This document shows positions 29,255-39,524 of a DNA stretch of 51,624 nucleotides, in pieces. Positions within the stretch are counted from its first letter, which is position 1. The number at the start of each line of letters is the position of its first letter. Made by a program: the position numbers and the translations under genes. This DNA comes from Bacteroidaceae bacterium (lineage in GTDB: Bacteria > Bacteroidota > Bacteroidia > Bacteroidales > Bacteroidaceae): NCBI GenBank assembly GCA_017547385.1, contig JAFYPU010000013.1, positions 1 through 51,624 of the forward strand, given 5' to 3'. The notes beneath the pieces are model-generated. The model was not told the DNA's origin and did no database searches. It saw only the letters and a program-made list of their open reading frames with translations.

Positions 29255-30595
29255 ATGGCCGGCGAAAAACAATATCTGCAACTCTACGAGGAACACCGCT
29301 CGCTGTTGGAACAACACAGCTGTGCTCCGATGAACCGCCACCGCGCTGCTGCGGCAGGGTGGTTGCGTGAGAAAGGGTTGCCCACTCAGCGAAACGAACA
29401 ATATAAATATACCGATGCCGATGCAGCCTTTGCGCCCGATTATGGCTTGAACCTGCGTCGCGTGTTGCCGGAGAAATCGCCTTACGAGGCATTTCGCTGC
29501 CATGTGCCCAACTTGAGCACTTTGGTGTTCTATATGGTGAACGACGTGGTGTGTGCTCCGCTTCCCACGCAACGCATGCCTGGGGGAGTGCGCGTGCTAT
29601 CGCTCTGTGATATGGCAAAGAAAAAACCCGCTTTCATCGATGAATATCTGCATCGGTTAGCCGCAAAAGCCGACGATGGCGTTACGGTACTCAATACCTT
29701 GTTGGCGCAGGATGGGTGGGTGATTCACATTACCAAGGGAGTGCACTTGGAAACTCCCATTCAGATTGTGAGCATACAAGAAGGGCATACAGACCTTATG
29801 TCCAATCGCCGTGTGTTGGTGGTGGCCGAGGAGGGAAGCGATGCCACGGTGCTGTTCTGTCATCATACGGCCGGTGCTTGTCGTTATCTCTCCACCGAAG
29901 TGATGGAGGCCTACGTGCATCCGCAGGCCCGTTTGCGATTGTATGGTGTGGAGGAGACCGGTGCAGGCTCACATCATTTCTGTCAGACTTATGCCGAAGT
30001 GATGCAAGGCGGACGCTTGGAGACTGGCAACATTCATCTGCATGGCGAATTGGTGCGCCACACTTCGCACATCCGTCTGGCAGAACCCGGTGCCGAGGCT
30101 GAAATGTTGGCAGCCGTGGTGGCCGGCGATGGCGAGCATGTGGACCACAATGTGCTGGTGGAACATGCAGCCGAGCAGTGCACAAGCGACATGCTGCACA
30201 AATATGTGCTCACCGGAAAGAGTATCAGTGCCTTTGCTGGCAAGGTGTTGGTGTGCCCGGGAGCACAACACACACTTTCGCAACAGACCAATGCCAATCT
30301 GTGTGCCTCGTCCGAAGCACGGGCTTATTCGCAACCGATGCTCGAAATCTATGCCGACGATGTGAAGTGTAATCATGGTTCTACCACCGGAAAGCTCGAT
30401 GAAAGCGCACTTTTCTATATGCGTCAGCGCGGCATTGCCGAGGCTGAAGCCCGCCTGTTGTTGCAGCATGCCTTTGTGAATGATGTGCTGCAACGCATCG
30501 AACTGGCACCCTTGCGCGAACGTTTGGCACATCTTGTGGAACTTCGTTTCCGTGGGGAACTGGGTAAGTGTCGGGGCTGCACGCTTTGCAGATAA
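29255..30595 (+). CDS. sufD: Fe-S cluster assembly protein SufD
   Basis: A 446-residue scaffold subunit that pairs with SufB and SufC. The beta-helix core is recognisable from GVHLETPIQIV through EEGSDATVLFCHH to the conserved end blocks VLVEHAAEQCTSDMLHKYVL, FAGKVLV, QQTNANLC and ADDVKCNHGSTTGKLDE, where the final His is the conserved SufD/SufB residue. The C terminus carries a CRGCTLC cysteine cluster just before the end, which I do not recall as a general SufD feature. It lies between sufC and sufS. Confidence 0.93.
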   Translation: MAGEKQYLQLYEEHRSLLEQHSCAPMNRHRAAAAGWLREKGLPTQRNEQYKYTDADAAFAPDYGLNLRRVLPEKSPYEAFRCHVPNLSTLVFYMVNDVVCAPLPTQRMPGGVRVLSLCDMAKKKPAFIDEYLHRLAAKADDGVTVLNTLLAQDGWVIHITKGVHLETPIQIVSIQEGHTDLMSNRRVLVVAEEGSDATVLFCHHTAGACRYLSTEVMEAYVHPQARLRLYGVEETGAGSHHFCQTYAEVMQGGRLETGNIHLHGELVRHTSHIRLAEPGAEAEMLAAVVAGDGEHVDHNVLVEHAAEQCTSDMLHKYVLTGKSISAFAGKVLVCPGAQHTLSQQTNANLCASSEARAYSQPMLEIYADDVKCNHGSTTGKLDESALFYMRQRGIAEAEARLLLQHAFVNDVLQRIELAPLRERLAHLVELRFRGELGKCRGCTLCR

Positions 30596-30653
30596 TAAAG
30601 GGAGATAAAGTCTTCAGAGACTTTCAGGTCGTTAAGGAAAAAGCATAAAAAAT

Positions 30654-31871
30654 ATGATGTTCTCAGTTGACGAAATAAGAAAGGATTTTCCCATCCTGAC
30701 ACGTGAGGTGTATGGGAAGCCTTTGGTGTATCTGGACAACGCAGCCACCACGCAGAAACCGCAGTGTGTGATTGATGCCATCAGTGAGGAGTATTGCTCG
30801 GTTAATGCCAATGTGCACCGGGGAGTGCACTTCCTTTCTCAGCAGGCCACGCAGCTGCACGAAGATGCCCGTGAGGTGGTGCGGAATTTCATCAATGCGC
30901 GTTCCACCGCCGAAATCGTTTTCACGCGTGGCACCACCGAAAGTTTGAACTTGGTGGCGAGCAGTTTTGGTGAAGCCTTTCTGAAGGAAGGCGACGAGGT
31001 GATTGTTTCGGAAATGGAACATCACAGCAACATTGTGCCTTGGCAACTGTTGCGCGACAAGAAAGGTATCGTGCTGAAGGTAATCCCCATCGACGACTGC
31101 GGACGCTTGAAACTTGAAGAACTGGAAGCCCTGCTGACACCACGCACTCGCCTGGTGAGTGTGGCCCATGTGAGCAACGTGCTTGCTACGGTGAATCCGG
31201 TGAAACGCATTGCCGAAATGGTGCATGCCCATGGGGCTTTGCTCCTGGTGGACGGGGCACAGAGCGTTCCGCACATCAAGGTGGATGTGCAGGACTTGGA
31301 TTGCGATTTCTATGTATTCAGTGGCCATAAAGTGTATGGACCAACCGGTGTCGGTGTGCTCTATGGAAAAGAAGCATTGCTCGACCGCATGCCGCCCTAT
31401 CAAGGCGGGGGCGAGATGATTGCCCGTGTTACGTTTGAGAAAACCACTTATGAGCGTTTGCCTTATAAGTTCGAAGCCGGAACGCCCGATTATGTGGGAA
31501 CACATGCTCTGGCCGTGGCTTTGCAATATGTTTCGCACATTGGTATGGAGGCGATTGCTGCCCACGAACATGCACTGACGCAGTTGGCCATGGAGCAGAT
31601 GCGTGGCATAAAAGGCATGCAACTCTACGGTGAAACCGATGATAAAGGTGCTGTGGTGGCTTTCAACATCGAGGGTATTCATCACTTGGACCTCGGCACA
31701 CTGCTCGACCGCCTGGGCATCGCCATCCGCACCGGCCACCATTGCGCCCAACCCTTGATGCAGCATTATGGCGTGGAGGGAATGGCACGTGCCTCGTTTG
31801 CCCTCTACAACACGAAAGCAGAAGTCGAGGCTTTGGTGGCCGGCATCGAACGGGTGCGACGGATGTTCTGA
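30654..31871 (+). CDS. sufS: Cysteine desulfurase SufS
   Basis: A 405-residue PLP enzyme that takes sulfur from cysteine and hands it to the SufBCD scaffold. PLP Lys226 lies in FSGHKVYGPTGVG, and the persulfide-carrying Cys364 in RTGHHCAQP, the short-loop form of the SufS group. VNANVHRGVHFLSQQAT and HHSNIVPWQ are typical. It starts 58 bases after sufD, preceded by a second in-frame ATG. Confidence 0.95.
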   Translation: MMFSVDEIRKDFPILTREVYGKPLVYLDNAATTQKPQCVIDAISEEYCSVNANVHRGVHFLSQQATQLHEDAREVVRNFINARSTAEIVFTRGTTESLNLVASSFGEAFLKEGDEVIVSEMEHHSNIVPWQLLRDKKGIVLKVIPIDDCGRLKLEELEALLTPRTRLVSVAHVSNVLATVNPVKRIAEMVHAHGALLLVDGAQSVPHIKVDVQDLDCDFYVFSGHKVYGPTGVGVLYGKEALLDRMPPYQGGGEMIARVTFEKTTYERLPYKFEAGTPDYVGTHALAVALQYVSHIGMEAIAAHEHALTQLAMEQMRGIKGMQLYGETDDKGAVVAFNIEGIHHLDLGTLLDRLGIAIRTGHHCAQPLMQHYGVEGMARASFALYNTKAEVEALVAGIERVRRMF

Positions 31872-31914
31872 GTTTCCCTTCTTTATAACAACGAAAGATA
31901 TATCAAAAAGCAAA

Positions 31915-32232
31915 ATGATACTTTCAACCACTTTTACACTTGACAACCATCCCGTGAAAGAATATCTGGGGGTGGTGAGTGCTGAAACCATCATCGGAGC
32001 CAATGCTTTTCGTGATTTGGCCGCCAGTGTGCGCGACTTTTTCGGAGGACGCAGCAATTCGTATGAAGAAGTGTTTGTTCGTGCCAAGGAAACGGCGTTG
32101 GCAGAATTGAGTCAGCGAGCCGCAGCCATGGGTGCCAATGCAGTGATAGGTATCAGCATCAATTATACGACTGTGGGTGCCAGTGGCTCGATGCTCATGG
32201 TAACATGCACCGGCACAGCGGTTGTTGTCTGA
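31915..32232 (+). CDS. YbjQ/UPF0145 family protein
   Basis: A 105-residue protein of the YbjQ (UPF0145) heavy-metal-binding-like family. I start at ATG 31915 (MILSTTFTLDNHPVKEYLGVV); a longer frame overlaps sufS and is not needed. The family blocks are ALAELSQRAAAMGANAVIGISINY, then GSMLMVTCTGTAV. The function is not established. It sits 43 bases after sufS and 42 before rnhB, consistent with one transcript. Confidence 0.88.
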   Translation: MILSTTFTLDNHPVKEYLGVVSAETIIGANAFRDLAASVRDFFGGRSNSYEEVFVRAKETALAELSQRAAAMGANAVIGISINYTTVGASGSMLMVTCTGTAVVV

Positions 32233-32274
32233 ACGGAAGATTCAGAAAGCCCGGAATGAACTTCGGCTTGGCTT

Positions 32275-32895
32275 ATGCTTTTACCTATATATAATACAGA
32301 CGGACTTTGTGAAGCAGGCTGCGATGAGGCGGGGCGTGGGTGCCTGGCCGGCAGTGTGTATGCTGCGGCCGTCATCCTGCCCCCGGATTATCACAACGAA
32401 TGGTTGAACGACTCCAAGCAACTATCGGCTCGCCGACGTTATGCCTTGCGAGAGCAGATCGAGCGTGAAGCCGTGGCGTGGGCAGTGGGCGTTGTTACGC
32501 CCGATGAAATCGATAAAATCAACATCCTGAACGCATCCATTCTGGCCATGCACAGAGCCTTGGATGCCTTGTCGGTGCGTCCGGAGTTCGTCATCGTGGA
32601 TGGCAATCGATTTAAGAACTATGGAGATACCCCTTGGAAAACCATTGTCAAGGGTGATGGAAAATATCTCTCGATTGCGGCGGCCAGCATCTTGGCCAAG
32701 ACATACCGCGACGACTATATGAAAAAACTACATGCGGAATACCCTTATTACGGATGGGACCACAATGCCGGTTACCCCACACGCGAACATCGCAACGGTA
32801 TTGCAGCGCATGGATTAACCCCTTATCATCGACGCAGTTTCCGTCAGTTGGCAGAAGGACAGATGGAACTATTCTCACCCGAGGATTTCGGATAG
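32275..32895 (+). CDS. rnhB: Ribonuclease HII
   Basis: A 206-residue enzyme that cuts RNA in RNA-DNA hybrids and at misincorporated ribonucleotides. The active site begins CDEAGRGCLAG (Asp17, Glu18), continues with FVIVDGN for the third acidic residue, and AAASILAKTYRD is the family block. The length is normal. Its last 52 bases overlap, on the other strand, the end of the macroglobulin-like gene. Confidence 0.94.
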   Translation: MLLPIYNTDGLCEAGCDEAGRGCLAGSVYAAAVILPPDYHNEWLNDSKQLSARRRYALREQIEREAVAWAVGVVTPDEIDKINILNASILAMHRALDALSVRPEFVIVDGNRFKNYGDTPWKTIVKGDGKYLSIAAASILAKTYRDDYMKKLHAEYPYYGWDHNAGYPTREHRNGIAAHGLTPYHRRSFRQLAEGQMELFSPEDFG

Positions 32896-35800
32896 ACCTG
32901 CAGTGTGCTTCCACTCGTTTGTGCCGAGAACTCGGGGGCATAAACGCATTGTGCAGAAGTAAGGCCGCTGTGATAAATTCCACTGCGGTCTGTCAGGTAT
33001 TCTTCGGTGAATACGTGAATTCCTTTGTTCAACTTTTCAAAAAAGAAGTCGGTGGAGGCATCGTGCACAGCGCGATAGCCGTGAATGTGATCGGCTCGGA
33101 AATATCCCGATAAGGGACGTGTAGGCACGAGACAGGCAGCGCGAGAAGTGCGCAGCGAAACAAAATCAAAATCGCGTTCTGCTGTCAGTGTGAAGACGCG
33201 GCGCAGATGCCGGCCTATGCTTAATGGAGTCTCTTCAAGGCTGATGGCGCGCCAAGTGCTTCCCTCTTTTATTTGCCATTCTTCTTTGATGAACAATCCG
33301 TTTCCGGAGGTTTTGACCGCGTCGGCCGGCAGTGTGTAGTGCGCCATCACTGCGCCCCACGATAAATGGTTGCTCTGATTTTCGATGATTATCCGGTCGG
33401 CACGCAGTGTGGAAGGATTGTCAAACGTATGCAATGTGTGGCCGGCAAGGAGGGAAGCAGATTTCTCCGAAGATGCATCCGAATACAAGGTTTGCTTACC
33501 TTTTAATAGAGAATAGTGCATGGGGGATGTCTCTCCCGCAGCGAAAAATGTGGTATCGGCATCCTGAGAATTCATGAGCATCAAGGCATAGATGGCATCG
33601 GCGGAGGCGCGGCTCGTCTCCCACATCTGTGTCCTTTTGGATTGTAGCAACCAAAGCTGCATTTCTTCGGTAAAATCGGAACTTTCGGGGCTGTTGACAT
33701 GGTGCAAGGCTTCAATGGTTGCCACTTGTGTGGGAATTCTGTAAGTACGGGATGTCAGTGGTGCACGTTGGCTGTCGAAGTATCGTCCCATTTCGGGGGA
33801 AACAACGGTGTGCTCCAGCAAACTTCTCAAAGCCGTTTGAGCCGCAGCATCCTTGTGTTGTGTTTGCAGAACAACCGCTGCCAGTGCCTTGCTGTGCATG
33901 TCCATTTCCGGCAACTGAAGTTCTGCTTTCTCGCAAAGGAAGCGAAGGTCGGCGGCTGCCTCTGCCGATTTTTCTCCCGGCATGAGTGAACACACGTAGA
34001 GATAACGCAGATGATGCTCGGTGATTCGGCTCTTTCGTCCGGTGCGTTGCTCGTTCTCCTTTATCCACTTTACGCTTTCGTGGATTTGCCGTTCCCAATA
34101 GGTCATGGCTTTCTGAAGCATTGCCTGTATGTCGGAGTTTTTGCCTGTGAGGTGTAGCAATCTTGCCAGTACGATGGCAACATCTGCGGTGATGTGTTCG
34201 TTAGCCGGCATCCCTTTGAACCAGCTCCATCCCCCTTCCGGAGTTTGCAAATCGCGCAAGCGGTCGATGGCAGATTGCTTGTGTAGGGAGGCCATATCGC
34301 AGTTGAAGAGTTGCACCAACGCTTTCCGACGTTCGGCCTCGGCTGCGGCTTGTGCTTCCCATGGGCTTTCGGCCATCAATACTTGTTTTAGCTCGGGATG
34401 GCGTTCCAATGGGCTTTCTTCGTGGCTTAAAACGGTATCACCTGCGGTGGAGGTGCTTTCAATGAATTGACGGAGATTTGGGTGTGATTGTGCGATGAAA
34501 TCGGCCAAAACAACAGCATAAAGTTGAGTGGCTCGTTGTGTGGCATTTTCTCCGTTTTCGCAAAAGATGGCCGGTAGGGCGGATAATACATACCCCATGG
34601 GTTGTGCTGAAAGTTCGACATGCAAGCGGCGGTTTTCTGCTTGGTGGGTGTCGGTCCACAATGTGTCGATGCGCAGGGTGCGTGTGCCTGCTTCTTCCAT
34701 TGAGAACGGAATGCTCCGAACGACCGGTACGCGATGAGAAAGCACCGGAAGAAAATGCTCCTCTCCATCACTGAATTCACCCCCTTCGGCCATGAAACGG
34801 CAGACGAGCATCGGGTGTTTATCGTCAGTGGGGAACGTGATTTCCACGGTGCGACTTTCGCCGGGCTTCAAGCGGTAGGGATGTGTGAAAGTGTGCAGCG
34901 TTTGTTCCTTCTGTGCTTCGGCAATGCGGCAGATGAGTCGGCCGGAGATTTCCTTTCCTGAAATGTTTTGCAACGTGGCAGGAAGCGTAACGCGGTCGCC
35001 GGCACGAACATAGCGAGGCATGGCGGCCTGCACCATAAATTCTCGGCGAGCCACCACCGTGGTATCCAACAAACCATAGTCCATACGTGCCGAATGAGCG
35101 AAGGCTGTGAAGTTCCATGAAGTGAGGCTTTCGGGTAACGTGAAAGCCAGGGTAACCGTTCCACTCGCATCGGTGCGAAGCTTGGGCATGAAGAAAGCCG
35201 TTTCAGAAAAGTTTTTGCGAAAATCTGTGGTGGAACCGCTGTTTTCGGTAATGTTGTTTTTTGTGAGTACCACTGCTTCGTGGAGCAACGCATCCTCATT
35301 TGCAGCATTCGTTGTGAGGCTGTTTTGGGTCATGGCCAAGTGGCGCGGTTGTGCGTAGCCCAGTGCACTCTTGGCCGAACCTGCTGCCACTCTGATGGAG
35401 CGCAGGCGATAGTCGTGAAGCGAAAAGAGTGAATCGTCCCAGCGTGTGAACGACAGTTGGTCCACCGAGTGCCGCTTGCGCTTTTCGCGGCCGTAAAGCG
35501 ACAATGCCCCGGAGGCGGGCAGGCTCCAGGAACCCAACGTGCTGTTGCGGTGGAAATAGAGTGCGAAGTGCCAAGGCGAAGCGTTGAGTGCATCCAGCGA
35601 GGCATCGTAAAGGCGTGCCATCACTGTGGCATCCGCCGGCGAACCATCCGGATGGGTGATGCGCAATCGCCATTCCTCCGTTTGTCCCGGTGTGAGCCGA
35701 CTGCGGAATGTGCTCCAGCGGAGCAACAAACGCTTGTCGGGTCGGGGGCGTTCGATGGGCACGCTGAAATGATGCAACGTGTCGTTCTTGACAAATGCAA

Positions 35801-38492
35801 AGCAAGCCTCTGCTCCCAAACCATATTCGGGACGATATGCCAAGTTGAAACGAAGCAGTGAGTCAGAGAAGTGAATGCGTCGACTCTCGATGAGCGTGTC
35901 GGCTGTCAGCAGGTCGTAGTGCAGCAGCACGTCGCGGTGGGCAGAACCCACGACAACGAAAACGGAATCGCCTTGTGCGTTGCGTCGGATGTATTGATGA
36001 AAAGGCTCTTTGCCGATGGGGCGCGTGTCGCTTTCAGAGAAAAGTTTGAGCAGACAGGTGTCGGTTTCCGACCTTTCGTGCAGAGAGGTGATAATGGTGT
36101 AGCAGCCGGAGGGTAAGCTGTTCAGTGACTCCGGAACAAAGGGGCGGTGGGTGTGAAAAGCATCTTGCGCCACGGCCGTCCCTTCTTGGTAAACGGTGAA
36201 TGTTCCCGCAGCCGAGAGTTTCTTGCCTGCAGCATTTGTGAGAGCAATGGTTATCTTGGGGAGTTGCTCTTTACAAATGGCCGAAGGCCACGAGGCGGAG
36301 AGAATGGTAGGTTGTGAGGCTGCGTAGAGCGTGTGCGAAGCCGAGGCAGTCTCACCATTGTCTGCCGTGGCCTCCACCTGAATGCGATAAGCATGGTTGA
36401 TGTATGGACGCGGCTGTTGGCTGTTTTTCTCGGTTTCATCGTAAACCAAGGGTACGGGAAAAGTGCACCGCCCCAGACTGTCGGTCAATGCCTCTCCATG
36501 GATGTCGGGCAGGGACGGACCATGGAAGCTTGCTGTCGGCGTGATGGTGTAGCGCACCCGTAAGGAGGACAACGGAATGTCTGTGTAGGTGGCGGCACAT
36601 ACAGAGAAGCTGATGGTATCGCCCAAAGCGTAGCCGATGGTTGGGGCTTCGGGGGTCAGCGTGAAGGTGGGACGTTTGTATTCCTCCACCAGGAAATCAG
36701 TGTTCCCCCTTGCTGTCGTACCTCTGCCGCATTCGATGTTGAAACGCCCCGGCAGACAAACTTCGGGTAAGGCAAAGGAACTGCTGAAATGTCCCATTTC
36801 ATCGCTGCAAAGTGTGGTGGAGAGGACTTCTTTTCCTTGCTGATTGCGGAGTGTTGCGGTAAAAGAATGATGTGGCAACACTTGATGTTCATCGCCCGAA
36901 TAGGTGTAAACCACCCCACTGAAATGCACCGTCTGCCCCGGACGATAAATGCCTCGGTCTGTGTAAACGCGAAGCCGGGTGCCTATGGTGTCGGGTTGAT
37001 ACCCATTGCCATTAGCGTAGATATTGAAAGGCGCAGCAGAAGTGTCGGTGTCGGTCATGACACAGGCTTGGAAAAGATGTTCGTTGGGCAACTCCAGTTT
37101 GATGCTCCCATCGTGCTCGGCTTCGTAAGTGCCGATGAGGGCGTGGGTGCGCCGGTTGAAAATTTTTACTCGCCCGCCTGAAATGACAGCCCCCGAAAGA
37201 GCATCTGTAGGAATGATGCGGCAACTGCGTTTTGTTATCCCGAAAATCAGCGGTTTAATGCGCGAAACATGCATGAGCTGTTCTGAGGTTTTCTTGCCGT
37301 TGAGCCACATTTCGCACAAGAAGATGCCGGCTTCAGGGGCTGTGAAACGAAGCGTGTCGCTCAGCTGATGATAAGGTGCGGCCTCAGGAAAACGATGTGT
37401 GAGTTTGCATTCGGGCTTTCTTTGCGCCGGATGCAGACTTTCGATTTCATCGCGCAAAATGAACTTGTTGTCTGCCGGAATGTCTATGCGGTAGAACCGA
37501 AGTTCGGTGTGGCGTGCATTCTTGCCGGTAAGGTATACGGCGTATTCCTTGCCGGGATATGCCGTTTGCGGCAGATTGTGCCATTCGGCTTGTGCCTGTC
37601 GGGCTTTTTCTATGTAATTCTTCAGAATGACAGAACGTTTTTCCCGATGATAGCGTTGCAATCCTTCTTCAGCCAAGTGATAGAAAATGCTGTCGCGGTG
37701 TGTCCCCGGAGGATACTTGTTGGCATTCTGGCAAAGAGTGATGTATGTCTCAACATTGAGCGGCAAATCAACAAAATCACGGGTGAGTTGGCACAGTGCA
37801 ACAAAGGTGGAATCGTGTTCGGGAAGGGTGTAGGAGAAACTTTCCTCTTTGAGGCTGTCGAGTGTCAGCAACAGCAGGGGTTCGCGCATCCCTTTTTGCC
37901 GATAATGATCACTCATCCGGGCACGATGCAATCGTTTTTCTTCACGAGAGAAAACATTTGAAGAAAAGGCTGCCTGTTGCAGCACGTGCAAAAGGTCATT
38001 GGAAAAATAACGGCTGTGCTTCCCGTGTTTCAATAATGGCAGATAATCATCTGTTCGTGCTTGGCTCAGCAGTGAAAGACTGTCGAGCGATTGCAGGAAA
38101 AACAGTCGTGCTTTTCGGTGATGTGCCGTGTCGTTGCGAAATGTTACGTGAACTTGTGCGAGTGCCGAAGCCCACATGGCACGTTCGATGGGCCGTTTCT
38201 CAGAAGCATAGGCGGCTTCCATTTGCTTCAATACCACCTTTCCGCTGTCAGGCGCAATGTCATTCCATAGTAGCCGCTGCATCAGCGATGCGCGTAGCAG
38301 TTGTGCATCGTTGCCGTCAGTCAAAGCCTTTTGGTAAACGGTGTTAACAGCAGTGAGTGCCGATTGGGGAAGGTCATTGCGAATGGCTGTTTCCGCCTGT
38401 TTCCATAGTTTGCTGTAGGATTGCGCATATGTAGGCAAGGATATGAGGCTTGTCAGGTGGAGGGTTAGCAGCAGGAAAATATACTTTTTCAT
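32844..38492 (-). CDS. Alpha-2-macroglobulin family protein without thioester
   Basis: An 1882-residue exported protein. The signal peptide ends at TYAQ (about 24). MG-type beta domains cover roughly 330-1000, including the MG2-like RLRVYTDRGIYRPGQTVHFSGVVY. The alpha-2-macroglobulin core (TDASGTVTLAFTLPESLTSWNF) lies near 1110-1135, and the helical toroid follows (LQTPEGGWSWFKGM). Where trapping relatives have CxEQ, this one reads CENGEN from Cys1311, so the thioester is absent. Such proteins are thought to guard the periplasm against proteases or serve as structural relatives of that system. It starts 20 bases after the flippase-like gene and is probably cotranscribed with it. Confidence 0.9.
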   Translation of the reverse strand: MKKYIFLLLTLHLTSLISLPTYAQSYSKLWKQAETAIRNDLPQSALTAVNTVYQKALTDGNDAQLLRASLMQRLLWNDIAPDSGKVVLKQMEAAYASEKRPIERAMWASALAQVHVTFRNDTAHHRKARLFFLQSLDSLSLLSQARTDDYLPLLKHGKHSRYFSNDLLHVLQQAAFSSNVFSREEKRLHRARMSDHYRQKGMREPLLLLTLDSLKEESFSYTLPEHDSTFVALCQLTRDFVDLPLNVETYITLCQNANKYPPGTHRDSIFYHLAEEGLQRYHREKRSVILKNYIEKARQAQAEWHNLPQTAYPGKEYAVYLTGKNARHTELRFYRIDIPADNKFILRDEIESLHPAQRKPECKLTHRFPEAAPYHQLSDTLRFTAPEAGIFLCEMWLNGKKTSEQLMHVSRIKPLIFGITKRSCRIIPTDALSGAVISGGRVKIFNRRTHALIGTYEAEHDGSIKLELPNEHLFQACVMTDTDTSAAPFNIYANGNGYQPDTIGTRLRVYTDRGIYRPGQTVHFSGVVYTYSGDEHQVLPHHSFTATLRNQQGKEVLSTTLCSDEMGHFSSSFALPEVCLPGRFNIECGRGTTARGNTDFLVEEYKRPTFTLTPEAPTIGYALGDTISFSVCAATYTDIPLSSLRVRYTITPTASFHGPSLPDIHGEALTDSLGRCTFPVPLVYDETEKNSQQPRPYINHAYRIQVEATADNGETASASHTLYAASQPTILSASWPSAICKEQLPKITIALTNAAGKKLSAAGTFTVYQEGTAVAQDAFHTHRPFVPESLNSLPSGCYTIITSLHERSETDTCLLKLFSESDTRPIGKEPFHQYIRRNAQGDSVFVVVGSAHRDVLLHYDLLTADTLIESRRIHFSDSLLRFNLAYRPEYGLGAEACFAFVKNDTLHHFSVPIERPRPDKRLLLRWSTFRSRLTPGQTEEWRLRITHPDGSPADATVMARLYDASLDALNASPWHFALYFHRNSTLGSWSLPASGALSLYGREKRKRHSVDQLSFTRWDDSLFSLHDYRLRSIRVAAGSAKSALGYAQPRHLAMTQNSLTTNAANEDALLHEAVVLTKNNITENSGSTTDFRKNFSETAFFMPKLRTDASGTVTLAFTLPESLTSWNFTAFAHSARMDYGLLDTTVVARREFMVQAAMPRYVRAGDRVTLPATLQNISGKEISGRLICRIAEAQKEQTLHTFTHPYRLKPGESRTVEITFPTDDKHPMLVCRFMAEGGEFSDGEEHFLPVLSHRVPVVRSIPFSMEEAGTRTLRIDTLWTDTHQAENRRLHVELSAQPMGYVLSALPAIFCENGENATQRATQLYAVVLADFIAQSHPNLRQFIESTSTAGDTVLSHEESPLERHPELKQVLMAESPWEAQAAAEAERRKALVQLFNCDMASLHKQSAIDRLRDLQTPEGGWSWFKGMPANEHITADVAIVLARLLHLTGKNSDIQAMLQKAMTYWERQIHESVKWIKENEQRTGRKSRITEHHLRYLYVCSLMPGEKSAEAAADLRFLCEKAELQLPEMDMHSKALAAVVLQTQHKDAAAQTALRSLLEHTVVSPEMGRYFDSQRAPLTSRTYRIPTQVATIEALHHVNSPESSDFTEEMQLWLLQSKRTQMWETSRASADAIYALMLMNSQDADTTFFAAGETSPMHYSLLKGKQTLYSDASSEKSASLLAGHTLHTFDNPSTLRADRIIIENQSNHLSWGAVMAHYTLPADAVKTSGNGLFIKEEWQIKEGSTWRAISLEETPLSIGRHLRRVFTLTAERDFDFVSLRTSRAACLVPTRPLSGYFRADHIHGYRAVHDASTDFFFEKLNKGIHVFTEEYLTDRSGIYHSGLTSAQCVYAPEFSAQTSGSTLQVYPKSSGENSSICPSAN

Positions 38493-38512
38493 ACGATGAA
38501 ATGGTGGTTTCT

Positions 38513-39517
38513 TTATACTTTATGAGACGTGCCGGCCTGCGAACGGTTTCGGTGCCAATGTGTGGCCACTTCCCAGTAATAAGTGATGTATGCCAAAATG
38601 CCCAGCAGCATCACAAGGACGGTTTTCAAGCCATGCGTAACAAGTGCAAAGGATTTGGCTACGGCGGCAGGCACAGCATGGGCGGTGGTGAGGGTTTTCA
38701 CTACGGCAAAGTGCCAAGGTCCGACACCGCCTGGGGTGGGGAGCAACAAACCGATGCCTGCCATGGCGAATATGTGGAATGCATCCATCGGTCCAATGCC
38801 GCCCAAAGCCTCGTAGCAGGGAATGATAAGCCATAGTTGCAGAAAATTGCAAGCCCAAATGCCGATGCAAAAACCGATGAAGCCTTTGGGGCTCTTCAGA
38901 CGGCTTATGGCAGTGATGCCTTGCCAAAAATTGAGAAGCAGTGTGCGGATGTGTTTCAGCTTGGGCAAGGTGAAACTTATGGCGATGCAGATCAGCAGGC
39001 CTATAATGATGTAGAGCGTATATGAGGGTACGGCCTGACGCATGCCATCGATGAAGCGGTGCACCAATTCCAGCGTGTCGTCCCATCTGAATGCCACAGC
39101 GATGGCTACCACAACAATGAGGCAGACTACATCGACCAGTTTCTCGATGATCACCGTTCCGAAAGCGCGTGTGGAAACCTCTGCATCACCCCGGCGCACC
39201 AGCAACGAACGGGTGAGTTCGCCAAGGCGAGGTGTAACGCTGTTGATGAGGTAAGAAATAAAGACCAATTCGATGGCGCGTCGCTTTTTGATGTGAATTT
39301 TGGCTGATTCCAGCAACATTTGCCAACGCAGTGAACGCAAAACATTGGCTGCAATACCGGCAATCAGGGTAAGTGTGATCCAAATATAGTTGTGGCGAAT
39401 GCAGAAAACCTCGTAAAGGTCCCGGAAATTGAAACCGCGATAAATCCACACCATGAGCAGAATGCCCAAAAGGGTGGAGACGATCAGAAACAGTATGTTC
39501 TTTATTTGTTTTGTCAC
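38513..39517 (-). CDS. Flippase-like membrane protein (UPF0104, lysylphosphatidylglycerol synthase TM family)
   Basis: A multispanning inner membrane protein of about 334 residues, matching the membrane half of MprF-like proteins. Segments NILFLIVSTLLGILLMVW, LTLIAGIAANVLR, LVDVVCLIVVVAIAVAF and the GGVGPWHFAVVKTL motif near the C terminus are typical. No catalytic synthase domain is attached. The start is uncertain: GTG 39517 (VTKQIKNILF) suits the family best, whereas ATG 39568 would lie inside the strong hairpin at 39525-39573. Function unproven; lipid or glycolipid flipping is inferred from the family. Confidence 0.85.
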   Translation of the reverse strand: MTKQIKNILFLIVSTLLGILLMVWIYRGFNFRDLYEVFCIRHNYIWITLTLIAGIAANVLRSLRWQMLLESAKIHIKKRRAIELVFISYLINSVTPRLGELTRSLLVRRGDAEVSTRAFGTVIIEKLVDVVCLIVVVAIAVAFRWDDTLELVHRFIDGMRQAVPSYTLYIIIGLLICIAISFTLPKLKHIRTLLLNFWQGITAISRLKSPKGFIGFCIGIWACNFLQLWLIIPCYEALGGIGPMDAFHIFAMAGIGLLLPTPGGVGPWHFAVVKTLTTAHAVPAAVAKSFALVTHGLKTVLVMLLGILAYITYYWEVATHWHRNRSQAGTSHKV

Positions 39518-39524
39518 CAAAGAA

